In this document: positions 52,073 to 60,266 of the stretch, piece by piece
Layout of the letters: each line of letters starts with the position of its first letter
Numbering within the stretch: position 1 is the first letter of the stretch
Origin: an uncultured Bacteroidales bacterium
GTDB taxonomy: Bacteria; Bacteroidota; Bacteroidia; Bacteroidales; UBA932
Assembly (NCBI GenBank): GCA_900320545.1
Contig: ONSU01000001.1
Location: 62,001-126,000, forward strand
Length of the DNA: 64,000 bases
Reading direction: 5' to 3'
Position numbers and translations under genes: made by a program
The notes under the pieces: model-generated
What the model saw: the letters and a program-made list of their open reading frames with translations, nothing else
What the model was told of the DNA's origin: nothing
The model's database searches: none

Positions 52073-53083
52073 ATGAGAAAAACGCACATTATACGGTTCC
52101 TTTCCGCCGCCCTCCTCGCCGCGATGCTGATGCCGGGCTGCAAGAAGAAAAATAAAGATGAGGTACTCCCGAGTCTGAAAGGCAATATCTATACGGTCGT
52201 CTATCCTTACCTCCGCGAGATGCCGTTCCCGCACGATGAGAGCGTCACCGGAATCCGGATCCGGGGCGTCACCCACCCCGACGGCGGAGACATCGGCTAT
52301 TCCTGGAGGGTATCCCCGACGATGACGAAATCCGACACGCTCGACGCCGGCACCGACCTCATCCCGTTCGACAGGATGATCGACAAGCTCGGCGGCACGC
52401 TGACCGAGCCCGGCGTTTACACGCTCGTCACCTCCGCGTTCTCCAAGGGTTACTACGGCCAGTCGCAGGAACTGACATTCCACATCGTCGATCCCGCCAT
52501 CAACGGATCCCTTACCGGCACCGCCCTCCTGGCCGGCATCCCCGGCGGAACCATGGTGACCGACAGCCGCGACACCAAGGAGAACACGTACTACACTGTT
52601 CCCCTGGAAGGCCTCGACTGGTGGCGCAACAACCTGGCGTGGACGGGCGCCGGCATCCCGCTGTACGACTGCGAGGTGATGAGTTACCCCGTCGGCCGGT
52701 TCTACACCTGGGAGGAAGCGCAGACCGCCTGCCCGGACGGATGGCGCCTGCCCACGGCGGCCGAATGGGATTCCCTCGGAGATGTCGCCGGCGACCTGAT
52801 GTGCAACGCCCGTTTCTTCGACAAGGCGATGTGGGAATACTGGCCCGAGGTCAGGATCACCAACGCCAAAATGATGAGCGTCATCCCTTCGGGATATGCC
52901 GTCAGGGGCGACTACAACCAGTTTACCGGCTTCAAGAATTTCGCCGCGTTCTGGACGGCGGACAGCGATCCCGAGGACGCCTCGATGGCACAATACCGCT
53001 ACATCAACGTCAACAGGCCCGAAATCTTCAAGGCCTCGGCCGACAAGAACACTTTCTGCGCCTCTGTCCGCTGCGTCAGGTAG
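52073..53083 (+). CDS. FISUMP-like lipoprotein
   Basis: 336 residues from the ATG at 52073, where MRKTHIIRFLSAALLAAMLMPGC forms a lipoprotein signal; an upstream in-frame ATG at 52049 would spoil it. The N-terminal half is a beta-rich Ig-like domain (YSWRVSPTMTKSD, GVYTLVTSAFSKGYYG). The C-terminal half is a FISUMP/lectin-like unit: VMSYPVGRFYTWEEAQTACPDGWRLPTAAEW, SVIPSGYAVRG, FAAFWTADSD and the closing ASVRCVR. WRLPTAAEW is the hallmark. It is presumably displayed at the surface; ligand unknown. The HslR gene follows 9 nt later. Confidence 0.84.
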   Translation: MRKTHIIRFLSAALLAAMLMPGCKKKNKDEVLPSLKGNIYTVVYPYLREMPFPHDESVTGIRIRGVTHPDGGDIGYSWRVSPTMTKSDTLDAGTDLIPFDRMIDKLGGTLTEPGVYTLVTSAFSKGYYGQSQELTFHIVDPAINGSLTGTALLAGIPGGTMVTDSRDTKENTYYTVPLEGLDWWRNNLAWTGAGIPLYDCEVMSYPVGRFYTWEEAQTACPDGWRLPTAAEWDSLGDVAGDLMCNARFFDKAMWEYWPEVRITNAKMMSVIPSGYAVRGDYNQFTGFKNFAAFWTADSDPEDASMAQYRYINVNRPEIFKASADKNTFCASVRCVR

Positions 53084-53092
53084 CCGTTTTCC

Positions 53093-53473
53093 ATGACCGA
53101 ACGCATCGACAAATTCCTCTGGTCCATCCGCGTCTTCAAGACACGGACCGACGCGACCGACGCCTGCAAGGGCGGCAAGGTCAAGGTGGGCGGAGTCAAT
53201 GTCAAGCCCTCCCGGGAAGTCAAGCCGGGCGAGGTCATCCAGGTGCACAAAGGCAATGTATTCTATTCTTATAAAGTGCTGAAACTCCTCCACAACCGCG
53301 TCGGAGCATCTCTCGTCCCGGAATATGCCGAAGATCTCACGCCGGAGGAGGAACTCGCCAAACTCCACGCCCCCGTCGAGACCTTCTTCGTCAGGCGCGA
53401 CCGCGGTGCCGGCCGTCCTACCAAGAAGGACCGCAGGGAGATGGAGCAGCTCTGGGATTCGCTGGATTTATAG
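53093..53473 (+). CDS. hslR: S4-domain RNA-binding protein, heat-shock HslR-like
   Basis: 126 residues. An S4 RNA-binding fold fills the first 60 residues (RIDKFLWSIRVFKTRTDATDACKGGKVKVGG, then EVIQVHKGN). The tail is basic (DRGAGRPTKKDRREMEQLW), typical of the HslR/Hsp15 family. E. coli Hsp15 binds stalled 50S subunits carrying peptidyl-tRNA and helps rescue them; I infer a similar ribosome-quality role here. Length fits the family. It is convergent with lolA, the stop codons being 2 nt apart, and may be co-transcribed with the lipoprotein gene upstream. Confidence 0.9.
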   Translation: MTERIDKFLWSIRVFKTRTDATDACKGGKVKVGGVNVKPSREVKPGEVIQVHKGNVFYSYKVLKLLHNRVGASLVPEYAEDLTPEEELAKLHAPVETFFVRRDRGAGRPTKKDRREMEQLWDSLDL

Positions 53474-53475
53474 GA

Positions 53476-54003
53476 TTACCTCAGGTCGGTGACGACCCAG
53501 TCGGAGCCGAGTGAGGAGCGGGAGAACCGGAAATCGGAGAGAGCGCCCTCCGGGGCGTACCGGATGCCGGTAAGGCGGAATCGGGACACCTGCCCGTTCT
53601 CCAATGTAAGGGAAATATCCAGATAATCTGCCCCGGAACCGTTCACTTTCAGAGATTTGTCAAAAGACTTGTAACCCGCGACGATGGCGGCGGGATTGGT
53701 CATCACATCCTCCGAGTCCACACTTTCGATGACGGCCTCCTTGCCGCTGCGATCCAGCGTCCAGCGGACGTCGCCGTCGGAATACACCTCCAGGCCGTCG
53801 CCCTTGAGGAGATAGGCGCTCCCCTGCACGGTCATCTTGCCGGAAGCGACATTGTCGTAGGTCTTGCCGCCGGAGGTGTAGCCGTAGGAATAGTCGAAGG
53901 TCACGCGGTGGCCGGCCGCCTTGTCCAGCAGCGGAATGCTCTGGGCGGCGGCGGAAAGGACGGAGACAAGCAGAATCCCCAGGAGTAAGCCGATTCGTTT
54001 CAT
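53476..54003 (-). CDS. lolA: LolA-like outer-membrane lipoprotein carrier
   Basis: 175 residues with a cleavable signal (LLVSVLSAAAQS), so a soluble periplasmic protein. The mature half-barrel pattern is LolA-like: VTFDYSYGYTSGGKTYDNVASGKMTVQGSAYLLKGDGLEVYSDGDVRWTLDR has the alternating strands of the family, with the final SDFRFSRSSLGSDWVVTDLR typical. LolA shuttles lipoproteins from LolCDE to the outer membrane, fitting a genome rich in lipoproteins. It lies downstream of ftsK on the same strand, an arrangement found widely in bacteria. The gap of 54 nt makes co-transcription likely. Confidence 0.83.
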   Translation of the reverse strand: MKRIGLLLGILLVSVLSAAAQSIPLLDKAAGHRVTFDYSYGYTSGGKTYDNVASGKMTVQGSAYLLKGDGLEVYSDGDVRWTLDRSGKEAVIESVDSEDVMTNPAAIVAGYKSFDKSLKVNGSGADYLDISLTLENGQVSRFRLTGIRYAPEGALSDFRFSRSSLGSDWVVTDLR

Positions 54004-54057
54004 AGTGCCGAAAGTATTTGCCGGACTCCCCTTCTTGCAAGGATCATTCCAAGGGCG

Positions 54058-56487
54058 TCACTGCCCGAGGAAATGCGAGAGGATTTCGTCCAGTTCGCGG
54101 AAATCCTTCACCAGGACTTCCCGCGGCTTGGAGCCGTTCTGCGGGCCGACGATGCCGGCGGCCTCCAGCTGGTCCATCACCTTGCCCGCGCGGGCGTAGC
54201 CCATACCGAGCCGGCGCTGGAGGTCGGAGGTGGAGCCACGCTGATTCTGCACGATGAGCCGGGCGGCTTCCTCGAAGTGGTCGTCGATGTTCTTCATGTC
54301 GACCTCTCCGGGGCCTTCTCCGTTCTCGGCAGGCGGCTCGGGCAGATAGTAAGGCGTGTTGTAACTCTTCTTGTATCCCTGCTGCGACCAGATGGCGTCG
54401 GTCACGGAGACGATCTCGTCGTTGCCGATGAGGGCGCACTGGATACGCTCCATATCGATGCCGGTGTAGAGCAGCATATCGCCCCGGCCGATGAGTTTCT
54501 CGGCGCCGGGCGTGTCGAGGATGGTCTGGGAGTCGATGCGCGAAGTGACGCGGAATGCGATCCGCCAGGGGAAGTTGGCCTTGATGAGACCCGTCACCAC
54601 GTCCACGGTCGGACGCTGGGTGGCAAGGATGACGTGGATACCGGCGGCGCGTCCCTTCTGGGCAAGCCGGATGATCGACTGCGTGATGCCGCGCGACTGC
54701 GCCTTGGCCTCGGGGCCGGCGCCGGCCGACATCGTGAGGTCGGCGTATTCGTCCACCACCACGACCAGATACGGCAGGAACCGATGCCCGTCGGTCGGAA
54801 GCAGGTGACGCGACTTGTATTTCTCGTTGTAGAGCTTGATATTGTTGACGTAGGCCTTGCTCAGCAGCAGGTAGCGGTCATCCATCTCGATGCAGAGACT
54901 CTGCAGCACGGCGGCAGCGTCCTTCGCGTTCTTGATGATGGCGCGGGACATTTCGTCCGCCGCGTCGGAAGAGGTCGGAAGGACCGCCAGGTAATGATGG
55001 ATCATCTTGGCGTAGGAGGAGAATTCGACCATCTTGGGATCGATGAAAACGAACTTCAGCTCCGAAGGATGTTTCGAATAGAGCAGTGACGAGACAATCA
55101 CGTTGAGGCCCACGGACTTGCCCTGCTTGGTCGCGCCTGCGATCAGCAGATGCGGCGCGTCGGCGAGGTCGAACACCTTGACCTTCTGAGTGATGGTGTA
55201 GCCGATGGCCACGGGGAGCTCCGCCTTGCTCTCGCGGTAGGCGGGGTCGTTGAGCATCTTCTTGAGCGGAACCACCGAAGGGGTGTCGTTCGCGACCTCG
55301 ATGCCGACCGAATCCGACAGGGTCACCACGCGGACGCCGCGGGCGTTCATCGAGATGGCGATGTCCTCCTGGCGGCTGCGGATCGAGGCGATCTTGACGC
55401 CGGCGGAGGGGTAGACCTTGTACAGGGTGACCGTCGCGCCGACGATGGCCTGCACGTCATCCACCATGATGTTGTAGCTGGCCAGGGTCTGGCGGATCTT
55501 GTTGTTGTTGCGCTCGATTTCCTCCCGCGTCACCTCGTGATGGGTGCCGGCGTAATCGTTCAGAAGCGTAAGGGAAGGCGCTTTGAACTGGGGCAGTTCG
55601 TCGCGGTTGTTGATGGGAGGAAGGTCTTTCTTCACCTCCGCGTCGAGCGTGCCGTCGACGACGACCTGGATGGGCGTGTCCGCGGCAAGTGCGGCAACCG
55701 CAGGCTCCGGAGGCTGCACGGGCTCGGGAACGACGGGCGGGACGATGACCTCGGGCTCTTCCGGCTCCTCGACCTCGACGACGATGTCGTCAAAGTCCTG
55801 CCCGGAATCATCCGCCTCGTCCACTTCCTGGGCGGCTTCTTCCACACCGTCCATATCGACTTCGGGATTGTCCTCCTCACGCCCGAGGGCGAGCAGCCAG
55901 TTGGAGAACCGGCGGCTGACAAGGAGGAGCCACACGCAGACCAGGACGGCCAGGAGGATGCCGGTCGGGATGATGCCGATCATCCGGCAGAGCCATTCGC
56001 GCGAGGCGAATCCGACCCCGCCGCCGAGGCCGTTGCCGAGGAACATCGCATCGGTCTGCGCAAGCGTGCTGACATACGCGAGAAGAAGCGACAGGAGATA
56101 GGTCCCGGAGAAGAACGCGACGAAACGGCGCAGCGAGGGCTTGAGACTCCGACGGAGCACCAGGATCAGGGACAGCGCGAGCAGATAGCCGGTCAGGACG
56201 AAGGAGGCGAATCCGAAGCTCTTCCCGACCAGGGCGTCGGCCAGGCGGAATCCGAGGACACCGCCGGCATTCCGGACACTTTCCGGAGCGCCGCCGTTCG
56301 CACCGGCGCCGCTCAGCAGGCTTCCGTCCGCCTTCCACACGAAGACATACGAAAGCGAGGCGATGATTACGAGCGCCATAATACAAGTGCAAACAAGACC
56401 GGATATCAGCAGAGTCCGGTCTTTTTTCTCCTGCTCCATATCTGTCCAGAAGGAGAAAAGTCTCACTTTGCGTTTCTTCTTTTCCAT
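54058..56487 (-). CDS. ftsK: DNA translocase FtsK
   Basis: 809 residues. About four membrane helices lie in the first 190 residues, followed by an acidic Pro/Glu/Val-rich linker (about 205-265). The motor region holds Walker A GATKQGKS near 450 and Walker B VVVVDEYADLT near 577, with HVILATQRPTVDVVTG and the RecA-like FtsK core. The C-terminal gamma winged helix is at about 745-800 (LQRRLGMGYARAGKVMDQLEAAGIVG), which reads chromosome-orientation sequences. FtsK pumps DNA and promotes dimer resolution at division. Length is normal for Bacteroidota. It sits between a DUF4290 gene (3-nt gap) and lolA. Confidence 0.97.
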   Translation of the reverse strand: MEKKKRKVRLFSFWTDMEQEKKDRTLLISGLVCTCIMALVIIASLSYVFVWKADGSLLSGAGANGGAPESVRNAGGVLGFRLADALVGKSFGFASFVLTGYLLALSLILVLRRSLKPSLRRFVAFFSGTYLLSLLLAYVSTLAQTDAMFLGNGLGGGVGFASREWLCRMIGIIPTGILLAVLVCVWLLLVSRRFSNWLLALGREEDNPEVDMDGVEEAAQEVDEADDSGQDFDDIVVEVEEPEEPEVIVPPVVPEPVQPPEPAVAALAADTPIQVVVDGTLDAEVKKDLPPINNRDELPQFKAPSLTLLNDYAGTHHEVTREEIERNNNKIRQTLASYNIMVDDVQAIVGATVTLYKVYPSAGVKIASIRSRQEDIAISMNARGVRVVTLSDSVGIEVANDTPSVVPLKKMLNDPAYRESKAELPVAIGYTITQKVKVFDLADAPHLLIAGATKQGKSVGLNVIVSSLLYSKHPSELKFVFIDPKMVEFSSYAKMIHHYLAVLPTSSDAADEMSRAIIKNAKDAAAVLQSLCIEMDDRYLLLSKAYVNNIKLYNEKYKSRHLLPTDGHRFLPYLVVVVDEYADLTMSAGAGPEAKAQSRGITQSIIRLAQKGRAAGIHVILATQRPTVDVVTGLIKANFPWRIAFRVTSRIDSQTILDTPGAEKLIGRGDMLLYTGIDMERIQCALIGNDEIVSVTDAIWSQQGYKKSYNTPYYLPEPPAENGEGPGEVDMKNIDDHFEEAARLIVQNQRGSTSDLQRRLGMGYARAGKVMDQLEAAGIVGPQNGSKPREVLVKDFRELDEILSHFLGQ

Positions 56488-56490
56488 CCG

Positions 56491-57144
56491 TTATTTCTTC
56501 TTTCCCCGGCTGCGTCCGCGGTTGCGGCGGCCGTTCATATTGAGATTCATCATCGGACGGGCCAGACGGGCGTCCATCTGGATCTTGCTGAGTTCCATTC
56601 CCTCCGGAACCTTGACGCGGCCTTCGGAGAGACGCTCGATATCCTGGAAGATGGTCTCGTCGGAGACGCTGTCCTTGTTCCAGATGAGGTACTGCTGGCG
56701 CATGTAGATCGCCAGGGAACGGATCATCGCCGTCTTCACTTCGCCTTCCGGCTCGGTGGCGATGAGGTCGATGATGGACTCGATGTTACGTCCGTAGTGG
56801 CGGGCCTTGAGGGGCCGTTTCTTGAGCGGAATGATCTCGGGCCGGGAGGCGATGACCTCCGGCTCGGGAGCGGGATACGGGGCGTCGATGTCCAGGTCGA
56901 GACCCGCGATGAGGTAGAGGTGGTCCCAGAGTTTCTGCGCAAAATTCTCCTGCTGGTGGACCTGGGGATTGAGGAGCTCCATCACGCGGACAATGCCCGC
57001 GGCCTGGCGGCTGCGTTTCTCGCGGTCGGGCTCGGCCTTCATATCTTCGACCATCTTGAGCACGTTGCGGCCGTATTCGGGCATCTTGAGTTTCTCGACC
57101 TCGGTATTGTAATAGAGTTTAATGGTATGTTCGTTCGCTTCCAT
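56491..57144 (-). CDS. DUF4290-family protein
   Basis: 217 residues, no signal peptide. The sequence pattern (YNTEVEKLKMPEYGRNVLKMVEDMK, NPQVHQQENFAQKLWDHLYLIAGLDLDIDAPYP, HYGRNIESIIDLIATEPEG, MRQQYLIWNKDSVSDETIFQDIERLS) matches the Bacteroidota-specific DUF4290 family. It is mostly helical, with a very basic tail (NGRRNRGRSRGKKK) that could bind nucleic acid. No function is established. It is first in the operon with ftsK, 3 nt apart, which hints at a chromosome or cell-cycle role. A promoter box precedes it. Confidence 0.88.
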   Translation of the reverse strand: MEANEHTIKLYYNTEVEKLKMPEYGRNVLKMVEDMKAEPDREKRSRQAAGIVRVMELLNPQVHQQENFAQKLWDHLYLIAGLDLDIDAPYPAPEPEVIASRPEIIPLKKRPLKARHYGRNIESIIDLIATEPEGEVKTAMIRSLAIYMRQQYLIWNKDSVSDETIFQDIERLSEGRVKVPEGMELSKIQMDARLARPMMNLNMNGRRNRGRSRGKKK

Positions 57145-57175
57145 CTTATTCTGAATTCATTTTTCCGTCAGTCTG

Positions 57176-57183
57176 CAAAAATA
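57176..57183 (-). promoter_or_regulatory. Promoter -7 box for the DUF4290-ftsK operon
   Basis: Minus strand TATTTTTG fits TAnnTTTG, about 31 nt before the start codon. The -33 region has only TTTC at the right distance. Confidence 0.5.
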
Positions 57184-57215
57184 GTAATAATTCTTTGATT
57201 CGCCGAAAAAAATAA

Positions 57216-60200
57216 TCAGGATATTTCTTCGATGACATCCCCTTCCGGACGGACGTACCAGAGCCAGCCCCGGACGGACTTGTAGCCGAGCGAGCCGAGA
57301 AGCCGCTTGTAGAGGGCGACCTGATGGCGGTAGGCGGATTTTTCCTCGCCGAACTTGTAGTCGATGACCATCGCGTCGCCGCCGGAGACGACCACGCGGT
57401 CGGGCCGGTGGAGAAGGCCGTCCGCGCCGAGAATCTCCACTTCGTTGAGCACCGCGGACGGATCGTCCGGGAACCATCCCCTCTCCTGCACGGAAGCGAT
57501 CTTCCCGCGGAGGAACCGCGTCACTTCCTCCACCTCTTCGGCGCCGATTTCTCCGCGCGAGGCCGCACCCTGCACCGCCGCGTCCAGGTCGGAAGGAACC
57601 CGGACCGCCGAGAGGATGCCGTGATAGACGATGCCCCGGATACGCTGCGACGCCTGCGCGCCCACGGACCCGTCCCCGGCGAAGAAGTCGGCCGCGTCGG
57701 TGCTGACCTTGAGGCGGCTGTCGCCCGAAGTCACGTCTCCGAGCGGCCAGGAGGGATATGCGAGATCCACGGTCTCGCCGCCCTTGTCGCGGGGAATGGC
57801 GGAGAAGTCGTACAATTCCCCGGTCTGATAGTGGTCGTCATCGCCCAGCGTGCCGATGTACTTCCGCAGCAAACCGGCCATATTCTCTCCTCTTCCCGCC
57901 GAAGCGATCACCTTGAGCCCGTATTTGGGACGCGTCATCGCGACATAGAGGATATTGAGGTTGTCCACCAGCTGGAGATGTTTTTCCCGGGCGAGGTCGT
58001 TCGCGAAAAGGGAATCCGTCAGGGAATCCGAGAATTTCACATTGACCAGCGTGTCCACCTTATTCTCGAGCGGCGTCCCCTCCGCGTCCGGAATGCACCA
58101 ATAGCCGAGACTGTCCTGCGAATCGTGCCGGAAATACAGGATTTTTTCCACGAACGGCAGGATGACGAACGGGAATTCGAGGCCTTTGGACTTGTGGATG
58201 GTCATGATGCGGACCGAGTTGCCGGAAGCCGGGGAACTGATCATTGCATTGCTCTCCGACCAGGCCTTGAGGAAACCGGGGAGATCGTTCCCGTTACGGG
58301 CGGTCCAATCCTGGAGATAGTCCATAAAAGACTGGATATGAGGCACTTCTCCTTCCGTAGAGCCCCCCGTCGCCGCGATGGCGCTCCGGAGGATCTGCTC
58401 GGCGAGCGAAGGAAGGGTGTCGTACGCGGACGGGATTTCCAGCCCGGCCGACCAGGCCTCGAATCCTTCCACCCGGACGACGGGGCGTCCCTTCTCGTCC
58501 GTCGTCGGCGGCACGTCCACCAGCGAAAGGCCCGAAACGGTGAGGCGTACCAGGCGCGAAGACTTCACCGAGAGCGAATCGTCGGACACCACGGGGATGC
58601 CCTCGGCGATGAGCCGCTCCGCGATGGCGCCTCCCTCGCGGTTATTCCGGACCAGAATGGCGATATCGCTGTAAAGGACGCCTTTCCCGCTCAGATCCTT
58701 CACCGTCGCGAGGATCTCGTCCATCTCGGCGTCCGCATCATCGACAATCGACACTTCGACGCTTCCGGGGGCGGGGTCCTTCACGCAGACATTCTGCTTC
58801 ACCCCGGCATACAGGTCATTGAGACCGAGCGTCTCGGCGGCAAAGGTAAAGAAGCCGTTGTTGAACTCCACGATTTCCCGCAGGGTGCGGTAGTTTCCCT
58901 TCAGCGGGTCGCGACGGAATCGGGGGAATTCCTGCGGCAGCTGTTCGGCCAGAAGCCGCCAGTCCGAGCCGCGCCACCGGTAGATGGACTGCTTGACGTC
59001 GCCGACGACCAGGTTTTCGAAACCGCCGGCCTCGCTGTTGAAGAGCAGGGGGCGGAAGTTGTCCCACTGCACGAGGGAGGTGTCCTGGAATTCATCCAGA
59101 AGGAAGTCCTCGAAGCGGACGCCGAGTTTCTCATAGATGAACGGGGCGTCGGACCCGCCGATGATTTCCTTGAGGATGGAATTGGAGTCCTCCAGCGAAA
59201 GCACGTTTTTCTCCTTGAGAAGGGCCGCGAACTGCTCCTCCAGCTCGCGGGCGATGCCGAGGCCGGAAATCTGTCCGAGGATGATGCGGGCGGTCCGATA
59301 GGTCTTGAAGGGTCTGTCAAAAAGCGCGCAGAAAGCCGAAAAGGCCGGTCCGAGCGCGGGCTCCACCGCCGGAACCAGATGCTGATTTGCCTTTGTGAAC
59401 CACTTTTCGCTGTCGGGCGCGTCCCGGAGGAAGGCCTCCGTCGGCTTGTACACCTCCGCACCCCGCTTCAGGTCCACATAGCCGGCCACGGCCTTCAGCG
59501 AGCGGCCCTTAAGGTCATCCACGCCGAGTCCGGCGGCATCCAGGGCGTCCAGCACACGCTGCGCCCCGTCCCTGACATCCTTCTCGAAGGCGTCGGCCAC
59601 ATCCTTGCAGGCATCCTTGATCCGGAGCAGATTCTCCCGGGAAAACATTTCGTCGATCCGCTTTCCGGTCGCATCCTGCATTTCCTGGAGCCTGTCCGAA
59701 CGGAGACTCCGGGCGATCTGTCCGACGGCGCCTTCCAGACTGAAGCGCCCCTCCCGGTCCAGCGACTCCATCGCGCTGTCGGTGAGCCATTTCAGGAGGC
59801 CGCTGTCGGCTGCGGAAAGGTTGTCCAGCACCCGGTCCACCGCCTCGTCGACCAGGGAATTCTTGTCGAGTTCCACCTGATAGGCGGCCATCTGCCCGAT
59901 CTCGCGGGAGAAAGCCCGGAGCGTCTGCTGGAAGAAACGGTCGATGGTGCTCACGGCAAAGGCGCCGTAGTCGTGGAGAATCCGGCTCAGGCATTCGCCG
60001 GACCGCTTCTGCAGCAGGGCGGCAGAAGGGACCAGGGCCGGGACGAAATCGCCGAAATAGGGAGACTCCTCCGGGTGCTGCGACAGGGTGTGCAGCTCCT
60101 TGAGGATACGGCGCTTCATCTCGTCGGTCGCCTTGTTGGTGAAGGTGACCGCCAGGATGTGCCGGTATTTGGCGGGATCGTCGCTCTCGAGGAGGAGACG

Positions 60201-60266
60201 GATATAGGTCTTTGCGAGGTTATAGGTTTTGCCCGAACCTGCAGATGCTTCCATCAGGGTAATCAT
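57216..60266 (-). CDS. AddA/RecB-like helicase-nuclease
   Basis: 1016 residues from the ATG at 60266, which overlaps the upstream stop codon as ATGA; the open frame extends 9 codons further but the coupled start is better. UvrD-type superfamily 1 motifs: Walker A EASAGSGKTYNLAK near 6-19, LLDEFQDTS near 393, VVGDVKQSIYRWRGSDW near 420, MTIHKSKGLEFPFVILPF near 690 and LYVAMTRPKYGL near 780. A C-terminal RecB-type nuclease follows (HRPDRVVVSGGDAMVIDYKFGE near 960). It works with the adjacent AddB-like protein to resect double-strand breaks for recombination. Confidence 0.93.
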   Translation of the reverse strand: MITLMEASAGSGKTYNLAKTYIRLLLESDDPAKYRHILAVTFTNKATDEMKRRILKELHTLSQHPEESPYFGDFVPALVPSAALLQKRSGECLSRILHDYGAFAVSTIDRFFQQTLRAFSREIGQMAAYQVELDKNSLVDEAVDRVLDNLSAADSGLLKWLTDSAMESLDREGRFSLEGAVGQIARSLRSDRLQEMQDATGKRIDEMFSRENLLRIKDACKDVADAFEKDVRDGAQRVLDALDAAGLGVDDLKGRSLKAVAGYVDLKRGAEVYKPTEAFLRDAPDSEKWFTKANQHLVPAVEPALGPAFSAFCALFDRPFKTYRTARIILGQISGLGIARELEEQFAALLKEKNVLSLEDSNSILKEIIGGSDAPFIYEKLGVRFEDFLLDEFQDTSLVQWDNFRPLLFNSEAGGFENLVVGDVKQSIYRWRGSDWRLLAEQLPQEFPRFRRDPLKGNYRTLREIVEFNNGFFTFAAETLGLNDLYAGVKQNVCVKDPAPGSVEVSIVDDADAEMDEILATVKDLSGKGVLYSDIAILVRNNREGGAIAERLIAEGIPVVSDDSLSVKSSRLVRLTVSGLSLVDVPPTTDEKGRPVVRVEGFEAWSAGLEIPSAYDTLPSLAEQILRSAIAATGGSTEGEVPHIQSFMDYLQDWTARNGNDLPGFLKAWSESNAMISSPASGNSVRIMTIHKSKGLEFPFVILPFVEKILYFRHDSQDSLGYWCIPDAEGTPLENKVDTLVNVKFSDSLTDSLFANDLAREKHLQLVDNLNILYVAMTRPKYGLKVIASAGRGENMAGLLRKYIGTLGDDDHYQTGELYDFSAIPRDKGGETVDLAYPSWPLGDVTSGDSRLKVSTDAADFFAGDGSVGAQASQRIRGIVYHGILSAVRVPSDLDAAVQGAASRGEIGAEEVEEVTRFLRGKIASVQERGWFPDDPSAVLNEVEILGADGLLHRPDRVVVSGGDAMVIDYKFGEEKSAYRHQVALYKRLLGSLGYKSVRGWLWYVRPEGDVIEEIS